DNA from: Brachycybe producta
Lineage: Eukaryota; Arthropoda; Diplopoda; Playtdesmida; Andrognathidae
NCBI GenBank assembly: GCA_036925085.1
Contig: JAUPFP010000003.1
Coordinates: 12,960,675-13,024,674, forward strand
Direction: 5' to 3'
Length of the DNA stretch: 64,000 nucleotides
The position numbers and the translations under genes are program-made. The notes under the pieces are model-generated. The model was not told where the DNA came from. It made no database searches and saw nothing but the letters and a program-made list of their open reading frames with translations. Shown here piece after piece: positions 34,674 through 45,654 of the stretch (position 1 is its first letter; each line of letters begins with the position of its first letter).

Positions 34674-36187
34674 GCAGTCAAAAAGTAGGTCGCACGTGTT
34701 CCTAATTTCCCTCCAAGCCGATGTGGTTTGATGAGAGATTGAGGCAACACTGTTTGAACTTCATTATCAATAGATCGATAGTAATATTGATTGCAATGTT
34801 GATAGCTTGTCTCATCAGTTAACAACAATGGCAACTGCTACTGTTCCTTCTTCCCAAATTGAAATTCGTGCAGTAATCCGATTTTTATGGTTAAAAAAGT
34901 GTAATCCCACTGAAATTCATAAGCAAAGTGTGTGAAGTTTATGGCGAGAAGGCTTATTTCAAGGCAAGCAGTCGGGAAATGGTGCGAAATGTTGGAGAAC
35001 GGCCATACTGACATCACTGATGACAATCGCGGTGGGAGACCAAGCACACCGACAAAGCTGACAATCTTACAGCGCAATTTGATTCCATGTCTGTGGGCCA
35101 ATGAAAAATGAACTTGCAAAGGTGCGATACCAGTTGGACAAAAGAAGTGAAAACTGCTACTCAACACTGGTGTTCACACATGCTTAACGGGATTTTTATG
35201 AAGCTATAATCACAATGCTTGTTCAGAGATATGAAAAATGCAAGAACTTGGTGGGCGTTTTTGGTTTTTTGTTTACTATCCAATAAAAAATAGTTAACTA
35301 AAAATGTATTGTTCTTTTTCAGTTGTGACTGAGGGCAATTTATTTCTGACTGCCCCTCATAACTATGATTAGAGCTTGGATTTGTATGCAAAATATCAAG
35401 CAAATGTTTATCAATCTGTGGCTCAAGGGTCAATTGTGAAGTAACAATCCTATTTATATCGGGTGTGGGACATTCGCCCTAAAGACACTTGCCCTAAAGC
35501 CATTTGCCCTAATGGGACATTTGCCGTAAAACCATTTGCCCTAAAGGGACATTTGAGCTAAAACCACTTGCCCTAAAAGGACATCTGCCCTAATCAGTAG
35601 TGTAAATTTACATCATTTGGCGTGTTTTGCGCACCTGCAGCGTGCAGAATCAATTTAAAATACTCCACTTTTTCAAAAAAGTGGTTTTAGGGCAAATGGT
35701 TTTATGGCAAATGTCCCTTTAGGGAAAATGGTTTTAGGGCAAATGTCTCTCTAGGGAAAATGGTTTTAGGGCAAATGTCTCTAGGGAAAATGGTTTTAGG
35801 GCAAATGTCTCTAGGGAAAATGGTTTTCGGGCAAATGTCCCTTTAGGGCAAATGACTTTAGGGCAAGTGTCTTTAGGGCAAATGTCTATATACCATTTAT
35901 ATCAACCAACCGTTATGGGTTTTTTCAATCAAAAACACTGGTTAGAGGCTAGGACTTTAGTTGACAACTGATGGTAACGAGAGATCTAGCCTCTAACCAG
36001 CCTTGTTGATTAGAAGAAAGCATAATTGCAGTTGGCAGTTGTGTCCACAAATTGAGAAACATTTGCTTCATATTTGCATAAAATTCCGAGCCCTAATTAT
36101 TATAAATTATTTAATTGTTTTACGTGTTGCTTTGGTGACCATCGTCAGCATGCAGGAGCTCAGTAGAATCACGAGAATAAACTTCAT
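33135..36187 (-). CDS. secreted ten-cysteine TIL-like peptide
   Basis: Exons are 36187-36124 (MKFILVILLSSCMLTMVTKA, signal peptide; donor ACAC|GTAAAA, phase 1) and 33322-33135 (acceptor GATATTTAG). The product is 83 residues. Pattern C-x8-C-x3-C-x3-C-x8-C-x3-C-x5-C-x12-CC-x5-C. CTQQC is at the presumed loop and VKGYVC follows. It belongs with 44503-44699 and 47901-49823 (shared HEA near the first cysteine, KVLLS before CC, VEP after). AATAAAA sits about 60 bases past the stop. The 2.8-kb intron contains an LTR-like piece, a mariner remnant and a GGGCAAATG element. Confidence 0.85.
33930..34507 (-). mobile_element. LTR-like sequence, minus orientation
   Basis: Begins TGTAACATCCCG at 34507 on the minus strand, with GGTATAAAAAGACC near 34390 and GAATAAAAGTG near 34245. 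Same family as 30640-31375. Confidence 0.5.
34623..34670. repeat. (TA)n microsatellite
   Basis: About 24 TA units directly abutting the mariner remnant, in keeping with its TA target. Confidence 0.95.
34671..35358 (+). mobile_element. internally deleted, broken mariner transposon
   Basis: Inverted ends GGGGCAGTCAAAAA and its counterpart near 35345-35358. From 34829 an N-terminal helix-turn-helix reads SSQIEIRAVIRFLWLKKC and then, after frame breaks, VYGEKAYF. The C-terminal end DFYEAIITMLVQRYEKCKN follows near 35190 in another frame. The catalytic middle is missing; the full element would be about 1.3 kb. Confidence 0.8.
35458..35892. repeat. GGGCAAATG element, complete
   Basis: Starts GGGTGTGGGACATTCGCCCT and ends GGGCAAATGTCTATATACC. 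The left arm has TTTGCCCTAAA units, the middle is CCCTAATCAGTAGTGTAAAT (about 35590), and the right arm has TTTAGGGCAAATG units. Confidence 0.8.
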
Positions 36188-36274
36188 TATTGATTTTTAA
36201 ATGCTAGAACAAACAAACAAACAATCAAAAGGCATTTCTAGAAGGTTCAGCACAAATTCGAATTAAGTTTGCAC

Positions 36275-37034
36275 TTAAGAGGCTACATCGAAAAATTACT
36301 TCGAAAAATCTCAGCAAAGAGCGCTGGCATCGTTTTTCTATTGAGCCCATAGACCCAATGTTAAAGAAAAAATGTTAAATTTTTAAAATACACATAAGTT
36401 TTCAATGTGCACCTTAAATATATGCTGATCGATTGATGTAATGACAAAAAATTGGTAAGTGCGGTTCTATTTTTAAAAATTATTTCAAAATCGCGAATTT
36501 CTAAATCTTATGTTAAACTCCATTGAGTACGCGCTCATAAGCAAAAATAACATCCATTAAAATGCTCGTAAAAATACCTAAAAATAATTTTAAAAAACCA
36601 CAATTAAACCACAGTGAAGCCAACACATTGGCACACGTGCTGATTTTTTTTTGTGGTTTTTTAAAATTATTTTTACGTATTTTACAAGCATTTTAATGGA
36701 TGTTTTTTTCATATTTGGGCGTACTCAACAGAGTTTAACATATGATTAAGAAATTCGCGATTTTGAAATAGTTTTTTTTAAAAATAGAACCGTACTTACC
36801 AATTTTTTGTCATTCTATCACTCGATCAGCATATATTTAAGGTGCACATTGCACTTTGAAAATGTAATATTGGACGACGTTAAATATGAAAAACAAACAT
36901 ATTGCCGCCGTGACTGTGTATTTTAAAAACTTACTTTTGTTCGTTAACATCGGGTCTATAGGCTCAATAGAAAAACAATGCTTATAGCTCTTTGCGGAGA
37001 TTTTTCGAAGTACTTTTGCAATGTAGCCTCTTAA
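36275..37034. mobile_element. TTAA-flanked long-TIR MITE (piggyBac-like)
   Basis: TTAA at both ends (36275-36278, 37031-37034) and inverted ends GAGGCTACATCGAAAAATTA and AGTACTTTTGCAATGTAGCC. It lies entirely within the 5' intron (36204-37127) of gene 33135-36187. Confidence 0.8.
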
Positions 37035-37127
37035 ATTGTAGTTGCAATATAAACCATTTTTTTTTTTGCATTAGGCATTATTTGAAAATTTAGGTGGGAT
37101 ATTATATTTTGTACAATTATGACTCAC

Positions 37128-37214
37128 CAGTTTTCAAACGTCAACGTTATTTGCATTAGAATTACAAAAATATGTTCTCATATATTCAATGTAAAATTGT
37201 CTGCCTTTTATATA
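37128..37214 (-). promoter_or_regulatory. TATA promoter and 5' non-coding exon of gene 33135-36187
   Basis: TATATAAAAG at 37214-37205. The donor AAACTG|GTGAGTC ends the exon at 37128. The matching acceptor TTTGTTCTAG precedes 36203, 16 bases before the ATG. Confidence 0.75.
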
Positions 37215-37509
37215 CGATCAAAACGTATTGATGAATAGAAAACATTCAACAAAATAACTTTTACACAAATAAAAGGAATGTTCCCAATTTAGAAGTCTCA
37301 TATTTACCGCCACTAACAATAAGAAAAGAGAAACGAAACACATGGTCTCGGTATTCATGAATTGTATTATTTTTTTGTAGAAGATTTTTCCTTATGCAGC
37401 AGAACAATTGAACATTTGAACCTGCAATTGACTGGGGTTTTTTTTCCTCGCAACCAATTCAATTTAGTTCTATACTTCAATTGTAAATTATTTTTTTTCT
37501 GGAGGTTGT

Positions 37510-38578
37510 TTTTGTTTGGTGTGGGACATTTGCCCTAAAGGCACTTGCCCTAAAGCCATTTCCCCTAATGGGACATTTGAACTAAAACCATTTGCCATAA
37601 AGGGACACTTGCCCTAAAACCATTTGCCCTAAAGGGACATTTGCCCTAAAGGGATATTTGCCCTAAAACCATTTGTCCTAAATGTGACAACCCAGTTTTA
37701 CTCCTTCCTGTAATGGGAAGGAGCAGACTAAATCCTGATGTCGTCTGCTAGGCTGCTATAGTAGGCAGCCCGGCAGGTGGTCCAGCCTGGGGGTACTTAA
37801 TGGCAAGGCAGCCATTAAGGAGGGACAGTGTAGTGAAGACCCTGGAAGTGAGAGGATGAATCATGTACCTGGTGGAGGGCAAGATGGTCTCCACATCTTC
37901 AATCATCTTTGTTTTTTGTTTGTTTGCTGTTTTGGGTTTTTGGTTTTGAGTAAGTGTTTCTGTAGGCCTATAATGAATCTACATTTATATTCTACTACAC
38001 TGTGTCTGTGTCACCATTTATCTGGGAAAGGTACCGCATGGGAGGGTTTCGGGTTGGAGTCTGGCCGACTGCCCACCGTCCTGTTTCCTTCTTGCAGTCG
38101 GTTCTTCGTGCGCGGCTTCATGGTAGGATCCATCGGGGTTCTACCATGGGTTCCTCGTCTTGTTCGGCGGACATTCACAATCGACTTCTCTGAGGAAGAC
38201 TCTGCCGGCCGGCACCACCCAGGGACCTGGCCGCAAGAGGACAGCTATTGCGGCGATCCCAGCCCCCAAGGGAGTCAGGATCTACGTAAGTTGAAGAAAA
38301 CAAGCCCAGGGTATTCTAACGGGCCCAACCGGGTTGTTACATAATCAGTAGTGTAAATTTACATTATTTGACGTATTGAGATTATTTAACGTACTCCACC
38401 GAAAGACACTTAGCTTTATGAAAAGAGAAAACAAAAAGTGGCTTTAGGGCAAATGGTTTTAGTTCAAATGTTCCTTTAGGGCAAATGGTTTTATTTCAAA
38501 TGTGCTTTTAGTGCAAATGTCTGTTTAGGGTAAATGTCCCTTTAGGGCAAATGGCTTTCGGGCAAGTGTCTATATACC
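37510..38578. repeat. GGGCAAATG element split by an LTR-like insertion
   Basis: Left end GGTGTGGGACATTTGCCC, right end GGCAAGTGTCTATATACC. The central TAATCAGTAGTGTAAATTTA is displaced to 38342 by the insertion 37683-38341. Without the insertion the copy would be about 410 bp, like 35458-35892. Confidence 0.8.
37683..38341. mobile_element. solo-LTR-like insertion
   Basis: Begins TGTGACAACCCAG and ends GGGTTGTTACA. The empty site is visible in the sister element at 35590 (CCCTAATCAG), and TAA(A)/ATAA is repeated at the borders. The 162-codon plus frame 37856-38344 lies inside and shows no known domain, so I do not call it a gene. Confidence 0.7.
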
Positions 38579-38579
38579 G

Positions 38580-39200
38580 TTTTTGTTCAGGCTGTCATCG
38601 GACCTAAATTTACAAATTAAGCTCGGCTTAGTGGGTCATTATCCGGCTATCCAGAAAAAAAGGCTAGAAGCCCTTGTTAATTGGTTTAATCAGAGCACTA
38701 AATTTAGAAGACAAAATGGCGATGTGGACCGCTGGCCCTGCTCTAACTTCGAAGTGAATAAACTAGACAAAAAAATATTTTATTTGCGTGTTTATTTGAT
38801 GATTTTTTTTTGACAAATTTCAAGTAATTAATATTCAAAATTTGTCTTTTATTGTATAGAAATGTTGCTGGTTTGGATGTTTGGTTTTTTTCCCACAATG
38901 CAGCCACGCATTATTTTTCTTTCAAACATCACTGAAGGTAATTGTAAATCAGTTATTTCTTTTGGTCATAATTCAATGTAATTCAGTTATGTACACGTGC
39001 AATCAGTTACACATATGACTGTGTAGTAGCTAGGTAACCCCATCATTCAAGCTATAAACTGGTCCTAAGTAAGGTTTTGGATAGACAAAGATTCCTAATG
39101 TAATTGGCCATCTACGAGCACTACGTGCAGCCAGGCCAAATATCCGTGCCCATTTAATTGTGTAGAAATACAACATTCTAAGTGGGGGGGGGTGGACAAA
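38580..39200. other. no gene recognised
   Basis: The plus frame at 38583-38813 has no signal peptide, splice context or known motif. Confidence 0.4.
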
Positions 39201-39205
39201 TATCT

Positions 39206-39830
39206 GCCAAAACAAGTATAGAGCTTCTTAGAAACATATTTTAAACTAAATTCAAACTGTTTTCAAAACTAGGTACATAACTTAATGGAGTGATTACTTT
39301 TTTATGAACATCTGTTTGGAAATGATTGTTTTATCACGGAAGTTTCCAAAATGCTGCTTTTCGTTTAACCAAAACAAGTATGGAGCTTATTAGAAACATA
39401 TTTTTAACGAAATTCAAACTTTTTTTGAAACTAGTTCAGCAAATTAATGGTGTGATTACGTTTTTATGAAGATCTGTTTGGAAATAATTGTTTTATTATG
39501 GCAGTTTCCAAGTGCTGCTTTTCATTTTACCAAAACAAGTGTGGGGCTTATTAGAAACCTGTTTGAAATGAAATTCAAACTGGTTTCTAAACTAGTTGAA
39601 CAAATTAATGGTGTGATTACGTTTTTATGAAGATCTGTTTGGAAATAATTGTTTTATCATGGCAGTTTCCAAATTGCTGCTTTTCATTTTACCCAAACAA
39701 GTATGGAGCTTATTAGAAACCTATTTTAAATGAAATTCAATCTGGTTTTAAACTAGATACATAAATTATTGGGATGGTTACTGTTTCACGACGATTTATT
39801 TTAACTAATCGTTTTATGACAGTCTTTAAA
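39206..39830. repeat. 161-bp tandem repeat, about 3.8 copies
   Basis: Copies begin at ACAAGTATxGAGCTTxTTAG near 39209, 39371, 39532 and 39692. Each contains GAAATTCAAACT and GATCTGTTTGGAAATxATTG. Copies 2 and 3 are most alike and the last decays. It is satellite-like and has no coding frame. Confidence 0.85.
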
Positions 39831-40039
39831 GCTCTATTTTTTTTTTTTTTTGCTTTGACGGCATTTGTAGCCATTTGAGCCCACTTGAAGCATTTTAAGT
39901 GTTTTTTCATTATTTGAGGCTATTTTCTACTAAATGTAGTTGTTTTCAAACGCTTAAAAGACGTCTTTTGCTTAGTGCAACTTGTACTTTATGGCTTCTA
40001 CACTTGTGCATAATTATTATATATTATTATATATATAAT

Positions 40040-40376
40040 ATCCCAGGTCTGTGTGTGTGTGTGTGGAGTAACTACAAAACCATTGAAGCACGTCGGAATT
40101 TATATAAATTTGAATAAATGAACCGTTTTTTTTTCTCAAGGTCAACTATATGTTGAACTCTTCCTTTGGAAAGTGTAGAAGGGGGGGGGGAGAGAGAGAA
40201 AAGTGGGAGGGGGGTGAGGGGAAAAGGTTGGAAAGTGTAGAAGGGGAGAGAGAGAGAAAAGTGGGAGGGGTGACTGAAATTGAAATGAAAGGAGTAAAAA
40301 AAGGAAAAAAAGACGCGCATGCGCACAAATGCCTGTGAATTTTGCTCCCGTCATTTATGACGGGTTACCCCACTAG
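40040..40376 (+). mobile_element. Helitron-like non-autonomous element
   Basis: Hairpin CCCGTCATTTATGACGGG, then TTACCCCA, then CTAG at 40373-40376 followed by T. The 5' part has (AT)n, CCCAGGTCTGTGTGTG and GGAATTTATATAAATTTGAA. The purine-rich tract in the middle gives three overlapping false minus-strand frames. Confidence 0.75.
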
Positions 40377-40486
40377 TTTATGTATGTTAAATGTCATTTG
40401 AGAAAAAAAAAACACATTGACAATTGATTGAGAGTTTATTATAAACTTTATTATAACAGCTTTATTTCATAGTTAATGCAGATCTA

Positions 40487-41877
40487 TTATAAGTTAGCTT
40501 TCGGACAATCTGTCGTTTTGACGCAGCAGTTACTTTCTTCTTTAAGTAAAACGAGATTATCCGGACAGACAAATCCTTTTCTGCATCCAGCAACACATTT
40601 AAACATTATTCCAAGATTGGCGCAAGTTTTTGGACAGGGTTTTCCGCATTCTGAATATTCAGCAGTTTGCTCACAAGGTGGCGGCGATTGTTCTATTATG
40701 TGAATTAAAATGTTTAATTAAAAATCGGCTTTAAGGTAGAATTTTCTAGGAGCGACCGCGACCTGGCGACCGGACTTGATTCAATAGTTCTAATAGTTCT
40801 ATATCTGAGCAGTTCCTTTGACGCTAACGTGACCGGCGACCAGAATATGCGATCGACGACCAGAGTATGCGACCGACGTCTCTACTGTGCGACTGCGACT
40901 ATACTGCTAGGAGAGCAGTCTGATTGGCGCAGTCGTGGTGGTAAAACGATCTGAACAACAGGCATGTAGACCCACGACTGATGATCGCCAGCCACACAAC
41001 AACGACCTGCCAGGAATGACGGTGGGGCGCGAACACGATTATGGTCGCAAAAGACTGCAGTCACGGTCGCGAATCGCGGTCGCTTGCTCCTAGGAAATTT
41101 TACCTTTAGGCCTTGTTTCCATTGGGTCCAAAATGTAGAAATTTCAACTGTTGAAAAATAACAAGTGTTTACTATGGAGAAGTGAGCTAATGGACATTTC
41201 TATTAGTTGGCTAATATAACAACGTCACTGATAGGAGAAAAGCCATTCAATAGAACGCTCTCAATTCCAAAAAGTACAAATATTCGCCAAAAAAGAGGTT
41301 GAAATTGATTCAACTTTTGTTTAAACCGTCTTTTTGGCGTTCTGGTCGCCATCTTTCTTTTCGTTTATGGTGTGTGTGTGTTTTTTTTTCATCGATTTTT
41401 CTTCAATTTCTCGTTATTTCAGTTAAATTAATGTATTTTAATTAGTTGTAGGACATGTTTAACTATAGTTTTACAGAAAAATAACGCCTTTTTGATGTAA
41501 ATATTTTCGAGAAATGGCAATTTATAGTTTAGTTAAATCGGTAGAGTGAGTGTGGTTTTCTCACTTCAATTGGCCTAACATAGTGAACAACCGTTAATAG
41601 TAACTAGGCGGGGCCACGTTTATTCTGTTATTAGTCGCCGTATCGAATTTCTTTTCGCCTATTAATAGAATCTCCAATCCCCTTTTCAGGGAGTGCAAAT
41701 TTTCGCCCCAATGGAAACAAGGCCTTAAGGCTTCTTCAAAGTCAAGATTTAAATTTAAACTTGACTTTAAAAAAATTTAATTGATCATCATGTTGAACAA
41801 ACACCTTGAATACTTTCTCCTCTTCCAAAATCCAATGCAAAACAAATACACATCATGATGACAAGTAAGAACTTCAT
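40487..41877 (-). CDS. secreted ten-cysteine TIL-like peptide
   Basis: Exons are 41877-41805 (MKFLLVIMMCICFALDFG..., signal peptide; donor TCAAG|GTGTTT, phase 1; an earlier donor GAAA|GTATTC keeps the same phase) and 40692-40487 (acceptor CATAATAG). The product is 92 residues with a QSPPP lead. Pattern C-x8-C-x3-C-x3-C-x8-C-x3-C-x5-C-x12-CC-x5-C; CVAGC at the presumed loop, RKGFVC after. AATAAA signals lie 20-40 bases past the stop. The acceptor TTTCTAG at 41881 and the donor at 43842 define a 2-kb 5' intron filled by MITEs. Confidence 0.83.
40735..41105. mobile_element. MITE rich in GCGACC motifs
   Basis: Inverted ends TAAGGTAGAATTTTCTAGGA and TCCTAGGAAATTTTACCTTT. It lies within the intron of gene 40487-41877 and accounts for its local GC rise. 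Confidence 0.75.
41112..41728. mobile_element. MITE with AGGCCTTGTTTCCATTGG ends
   Basis: Left end AGGCCTTGTTTCCATTGGGT, right end CCCCAATGGAAACAAGGCCT. Other copies: 43645-43818, 44747-44932 and 50724-50950 (decayed). It lies in the intron of gene 40487-41877, next to 40735-41105. Confidence 0.8.
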
Positions 41878-41921
41878 TATCTAGAAACGTAAAAAAAATA
41901 TTGATTGCATTCAGTTTCTAA

Positions 41922-43095
41922 TGGCGCATTCACACCGGGCTGGTTGTAGCCTGCTAGCAGCGTAGTCTGAACTACTACCAGCAGCTGCTTTCTCTAGCAG
42001 GCTAGTGATTTTAACAGCAGTTGGTAAAGTTGAACATGTCCAACTTTGGCAGCTTCCAGCTGGTCATGTGACTCCCTTCCTGCTGCTACCAATGTGCTAC
42101 CAGCTAGTGTGAACCCTTTGTCGCTAGTAGTGGCACTATTGGGTAGTTGAAACTCCACAGCTTGGGTTGGTTGGTTGTTAGATTTTGTGTTTTTGCAAGA
42201 AGTGTGATTGGATGATTTGTGCTGCTGATACCAGTATGAAGTGTGAACCCAAAGCAGCCACTGCTTGCTGTTGCTGCTAATAGCCAGCTGGTTTACAATC
42301 CGCTGGTTGCTGGTGGCTATTAGCAGCAACAGCAAGCAGCGGCTGCTTTGGGTTCACACTTCTCCGGTCACTGCTGGTATTAGCAGCGCAAGTCATCCAA
42401 TCACCATCTTGCAAAAACACAAACTCTAACAACAACCAGCCCAAATAGTCGAGTTACACACTGGTAGCAGCAGAAAGGGAGTCACATGACCAGCTGGTAG
42501 CTGCTAAAGTTGGACATGTTCAATTTCGCCAGGTGCTGTTAAAATTACCTGCGTGCTGGAGAAAGCAGCTGCTGGTAGCAGTTCACACTATGCTGCTAGT
42601 TGGCTACAACCAACAAGCAGCAACCAGCAGCTGATAAACCAGCCTAGTGTGAATGCTCCATAAAGCGGCAGTCACACTAGGCTGGTTTACAAGCCGCTGG
42701 TTGTTGCTGGCTATTAGCAGCAACAGCAAGCAGCAGCTGCTTTGGATTCACACTTGTCTAGTCACTACTGGTATTAGCAGTGCAAGTCATCCAATCACCG
42801 TCTTGCAAAAACACAAACACTAACAACAACCAACCCAAGCAATGGAGTTTCAACTACCGCTTGTGCCACTACTAGCAACAAAACGTTCACACTAGATGGC
42901 AGCAGCAGGAAGGGAGTCACATAACCAGCTGGTAGTTGCTAAAGTTGGACATGTCCAACTTCACCAGCTGCTGTTAAAATCACTAGCCCGCTGGAGAAAG
43001 CAGCTGCTAGTAGCAGTTCAAACTATGCTGCTAGAGCGCTACAACCAGCCAGCAGCAACTAGCGGCTGGGAAACCAGCCTAGTGTGACTGCAGCA
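41922..43095. mobile_element. Harbinger/Tourist-like MITEs, compound and single
   Basis: 41922-42660 is two copies joined head to head (switch near 42285), flanked by TAA. 42664-43095 is a complete 432-bp copy, also flanked by TAA, so the two units share the TAA at 42661-42663. Ends AGCGGCAGTCACACTAGGCT and AGCCTAGTGTGACTGCAGCA. All lie in the 5' intron of gene 40487-41877. Confidence 0.8.
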
Positions 43096-43099
43096 TAAG

Positions 43100-43250
43100 A
43101 CTGGGAAGTGTTGCCAGCACTAGCTTTTCGTTTGCTCCGCCCTTTTATGAGCGTCAGACCAAATAACAAACCAATTAGAAATTGATGACACTCATAAAAG
43201 TGCGGAGAAAACGAAAAGCTAGTGCTGGCTACACTTGCCTGTGATTCTGA
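43100..43250. mobile_element. GACGTCA-type MITE, compact copy
   Basis: Inverted blocks CAGCACTAGCTTTTCGTTTG and AAACGAAAAGCTAGTGCTGG around CCAATTAGAAATTGATGAC. Confidence 0.75.
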
Positions 43251-43387
43251 GCTGTTCTTTTTTTTTGCGCGTGTTGCTCGCTGAAAGTTGCTGGCAATAT
43301 GCTCCTGCAGTTCAGTTATTCAGATGCATATATGTCGGAAAAAAAGCTTATTTTTATAAGATGTTCAAATGAAAATACCCATAATAT

Positions 43388-43535
43388 AGCCTAGTACACA
43401 CCTGGATTATTTGTTGCGATACATTGTTGTGAGGCTGCTCCGATTCAATGTTGCCGGACAGAATGGTAACTGACGTGATTCAGACCCGCAACAATGTATC
43501 GCAACAAAGAATCCAGGTGTGGGACTAGCCATTAG
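43388..43535. mobile_element. GTTGCGGGGC-type MITE, compact copy
   Basis: Ends TAGCCTAGTACACACCTGGA and TCCAGGTGTGGGACTAGCCA-like. The inner arms are TTGTTGCGATACATTGTTG and its complement. Same family as 11220-12650. Confidence 0.75.
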
Positions 43536-43841
43536 TGTTTGAACTTTTATACCCCTTCTACTTTCTAAAACTCTTCTGTTAAGGACTGATCAGATGTTCA
43601 TAAACCATTTTTTTAAAATGTCAAATAATACAGTATAAGGCCTTATTTTCATTAGGGTGAAAGTTTTAATTTTTTAAAAATTTGAACTGGTGAAAAACAG
43701 AACACATGTGGCCCCCGCCCATTCACAATCAGGAGCAAATGCCACGTTTGGTCTATTTTTCAACGGTTGAAATTGTAAAAAAAGTTCAAATTTTCACCCC
43801 AATGGAAACAAGACCTAAGCATGCCAAAATAGAAAACTTAC

Positions 43842-43925
43842 CGAATCTGTTTTAGGCACTGTGAGAGGAGGAGAGGTGTCTGTCGTAGTTTCTATCTGGA
43901 TTAAATGAAATTTAAATTTGTGCTT
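43842..43925 (-). promoter_or_regulatory. 5' non-coding exon of gene 40487-41877
   Basis: A strong donor, GATTCG|GTAAGTTTT, ends an exon at 43842. No canonical TATA box is seen at the usual distance; AAATTTAAATTT near 43910-43922 is the only AT-rich candidate. The donor pairs logically with the acceptor before 41880. Confidence 0.55.
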
Positions 43926-43939
43926 TCTTTGAAGCCAAA

Positions 43940-44380
43940 AAGACAAATAATTGGTCGAGCACTTTGATTTTGAGCACTATTAAATACAGAACAGAGCACA
44001 CACACACACACATACGACACGCATTCAAACACAATACAAGTTTTACATGGAAATAATAATTATTGTTATAATTCTATAAATAGAATTACAAAGAAATATT
44101 TTAACCTTGTTCTGATATTGGCATTCAAACGAAAATGTTCTCGTTGTGAAATGAAAACCTTCAGAATTACCCAAACACCCCCCCCCCCACCCCCAAAGTC
44201 AAAAAACCACTTTCAAATTATTAATTTAATGGTTTATTTGCACAACAATTCTGATTTTTTTGTTAATTATGTTCACTTCGTGAAATTAGGACACTTGGGG
44301 GTACGAGGGACCCCAAGGCTATGGTAACAACAAAAAGGATGAAATACAGAGTGTTACATTATGTTTAAGAAGTTTACTAA
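43940..44380. other. no gene recognised
   Basis: Contains a short CA run, a C-rich run near 44178-44190, and an LTR-family 3' end (GAGTGTTACA near 44347-44356). No supported exon. Confidence 0.4.
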
Positions 44381-44502
44381 TTAAAGCAGTACAATAACAC
44401 CTTTAGATTTTTTTTAAATACATTTTAATTAAACAATAATATTTGTTACATTGAAAATAGACTTTTAAGAACCGGAACTCTTTTTTTTATTAAAATGAAA
44501 TA

Positions 44503-44699
44503 TTAGTAAGTTGAAAGACAATTTCTCGGTTCCACACAACATCTACTGTGCGATGAAAGTAAAACTTTGCCAGTTGGACATTTGTAGCCTCGTACGCACA
44601 TAGCAATGCAAATCATTTCTTCGTTATAATTTTGACAAGTCCTGGGACATGCTGAAGCGCAATTCGAAAAGATAGCCTCATGCTTGCAGGAGGCTATTC
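44503..44699 (-). CDS. orphan terminal exon of a ten-cysteine TIL-like peptide
   Basis: The exon starts at 44699 after the acceptor TTGTTTTTAG (phase 1) and ends CLSTY-stop at 44503. Pattern C-x8-C-x3-C-x3-C-x8-C-x3-C-x5-C-x12-CC-x5-C is intact, with CIAMC at the presumed loop and AATAAAA about 15 bases past the stop. It is nearly identical to the exon 48097-47901, including intron and 3' flank, so this is a recent duplication. No signal exon was found between here and the next copy. It may be spliced from the signal exon at 49823-49763 as an alternative end, or be silent. The in-frame ATG upstream (MEILFL...) is intron read-through. Confidence 0.7.
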
Positions 44700-44746
44700 C
44701 TAAAAACAAAATTTCCATATATATAATTTAGAATATTTCATAATTA

Positions 44747-44932
44747 AGGCCTTGTTTCCATTGGGGCGAAAATTTCAACTTTTTGAAACCTTCAACTGGT
44801 GAAAAATAGAACACACGGGGCTCCCGCCCATTCACTATCATAGGCGGGGGCCGCCGCCACGTTTCTTCCAATTTTTCACCACTTGAAATTTTCAAAAAGT
44901 TGAAATTTTCGCCCCAATGGAAACAAGGCCTA
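44747..44932. mobile_element. MITE with AGGCCTTGTTTCCATTGG ends, compact
   Basis: About 60-bp arms: AGGCCTTGTTTCCATTGGGG on the left, CCCCAATGGAAACAAGGCCT on the right. The 93-codon minus frame over it is spurious. Confidence 0.85.
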
Positions 44933-45049
44933 AAAAGTAAATGTCTGTAGATCATTGACCACAGGCGTAGAGGGTGTGTGTCAGTACAAAAAGAAAATGG
45001 GACTGTCATAAGTGCCCTTATACCCTTCGGGGTGGGTGGGGCGTAGTCT

Positions 45050-45645
45050 AATTCCTGTCATATGGCCATAAATTGTCATATCTATAGCTCATAACTTTGT
45101 ACTGGTAACAGTCATAAATACAAATTACAAAATATTAATAACGAATATTATCATATGACTGTCATTGACTGGTACGTGTACTGAATGATAAAGTCATAAC
45201 ATAACATAATAGGTCACAGGCAGTGACATCTTAAGGTATGACTGTCACAATGCTATGACTTAGTTACAACCCACGCACGGGCGTTACAAACTTCATACAA
45301 CAAAACTCCTTTCGTCTGGCTTTCGTCTTGTTTATTGTCGTTGTCGTCGTCGCCAGCGGCAGCGGCTTACGTCCGAAAGCCTGCGGAGTGGACCACGGCA
45401 CGGACTGCGATATGTTGCATGGGCGACAGGAGTCCGGAGTTTTGTTGTACAAAGTTTGCACCGCCCGTGCGCGATTTGTCACAACCTTATGATGTTACTG
45501 CTTGTGTGCGCGGTTGTATTATTTTGTACAGGTCAGTGTGACAGTCACATGACAATAATTGTCATAATAATATTTTTTGTAATTTACTTTTGTGGCAGTT
45601 ACAAGGTTATGAGCTAGATATGACAAATTGATATCATTTGACAGT
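45050..45645. mobile_element. TGTCATA-type MITE with GC-rich insert
   Basis: Ends CTGTCATATGGCCATAAATTG and CAAATTGATATCATTTGACAG, with GCTCATAAC / GTTATGAGC arms. A GC-rich segment at 45265-45490 with CGGCGG-type repeats is inserted and gives two opposed false frames. It has inverted CCGGAGTTTTG and AAAACTCC motifs. Confidence 0.6.
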
Positions 45646-45654
45646 CTAAATGAG

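Noticed and set aside
36003..36200. A plus-strand peptide over the leader exon of gene 33135-36187
   Set aside because: It is antisense to a well supported signal exon with donor, acceptor and TATA box on the minus strand.
37856..38344. A 162-codon plus-strand gene
   Set aside because: It lies within the LTR-like insertion 37683-38341 and runs to its very end; no recognised domain or leader.
42000..42335. Short frames rich in Ala, Ser and Leu repeated at 27853, 42896, 52760 and 61536
   Set aside because: They are translations of the CTGCTGG-rich Harbinger-like MITE and recur only because the element does.
44500..44720. A single-exon peptide starting MEILFL at 44718 (and MRILFL at 48116)
   Set aside because: These residues come from the polypyrimidine tract and AG of the intron acceptor. 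The paralogues all start the exon after that AG, and a real leader exon exists at 49823.
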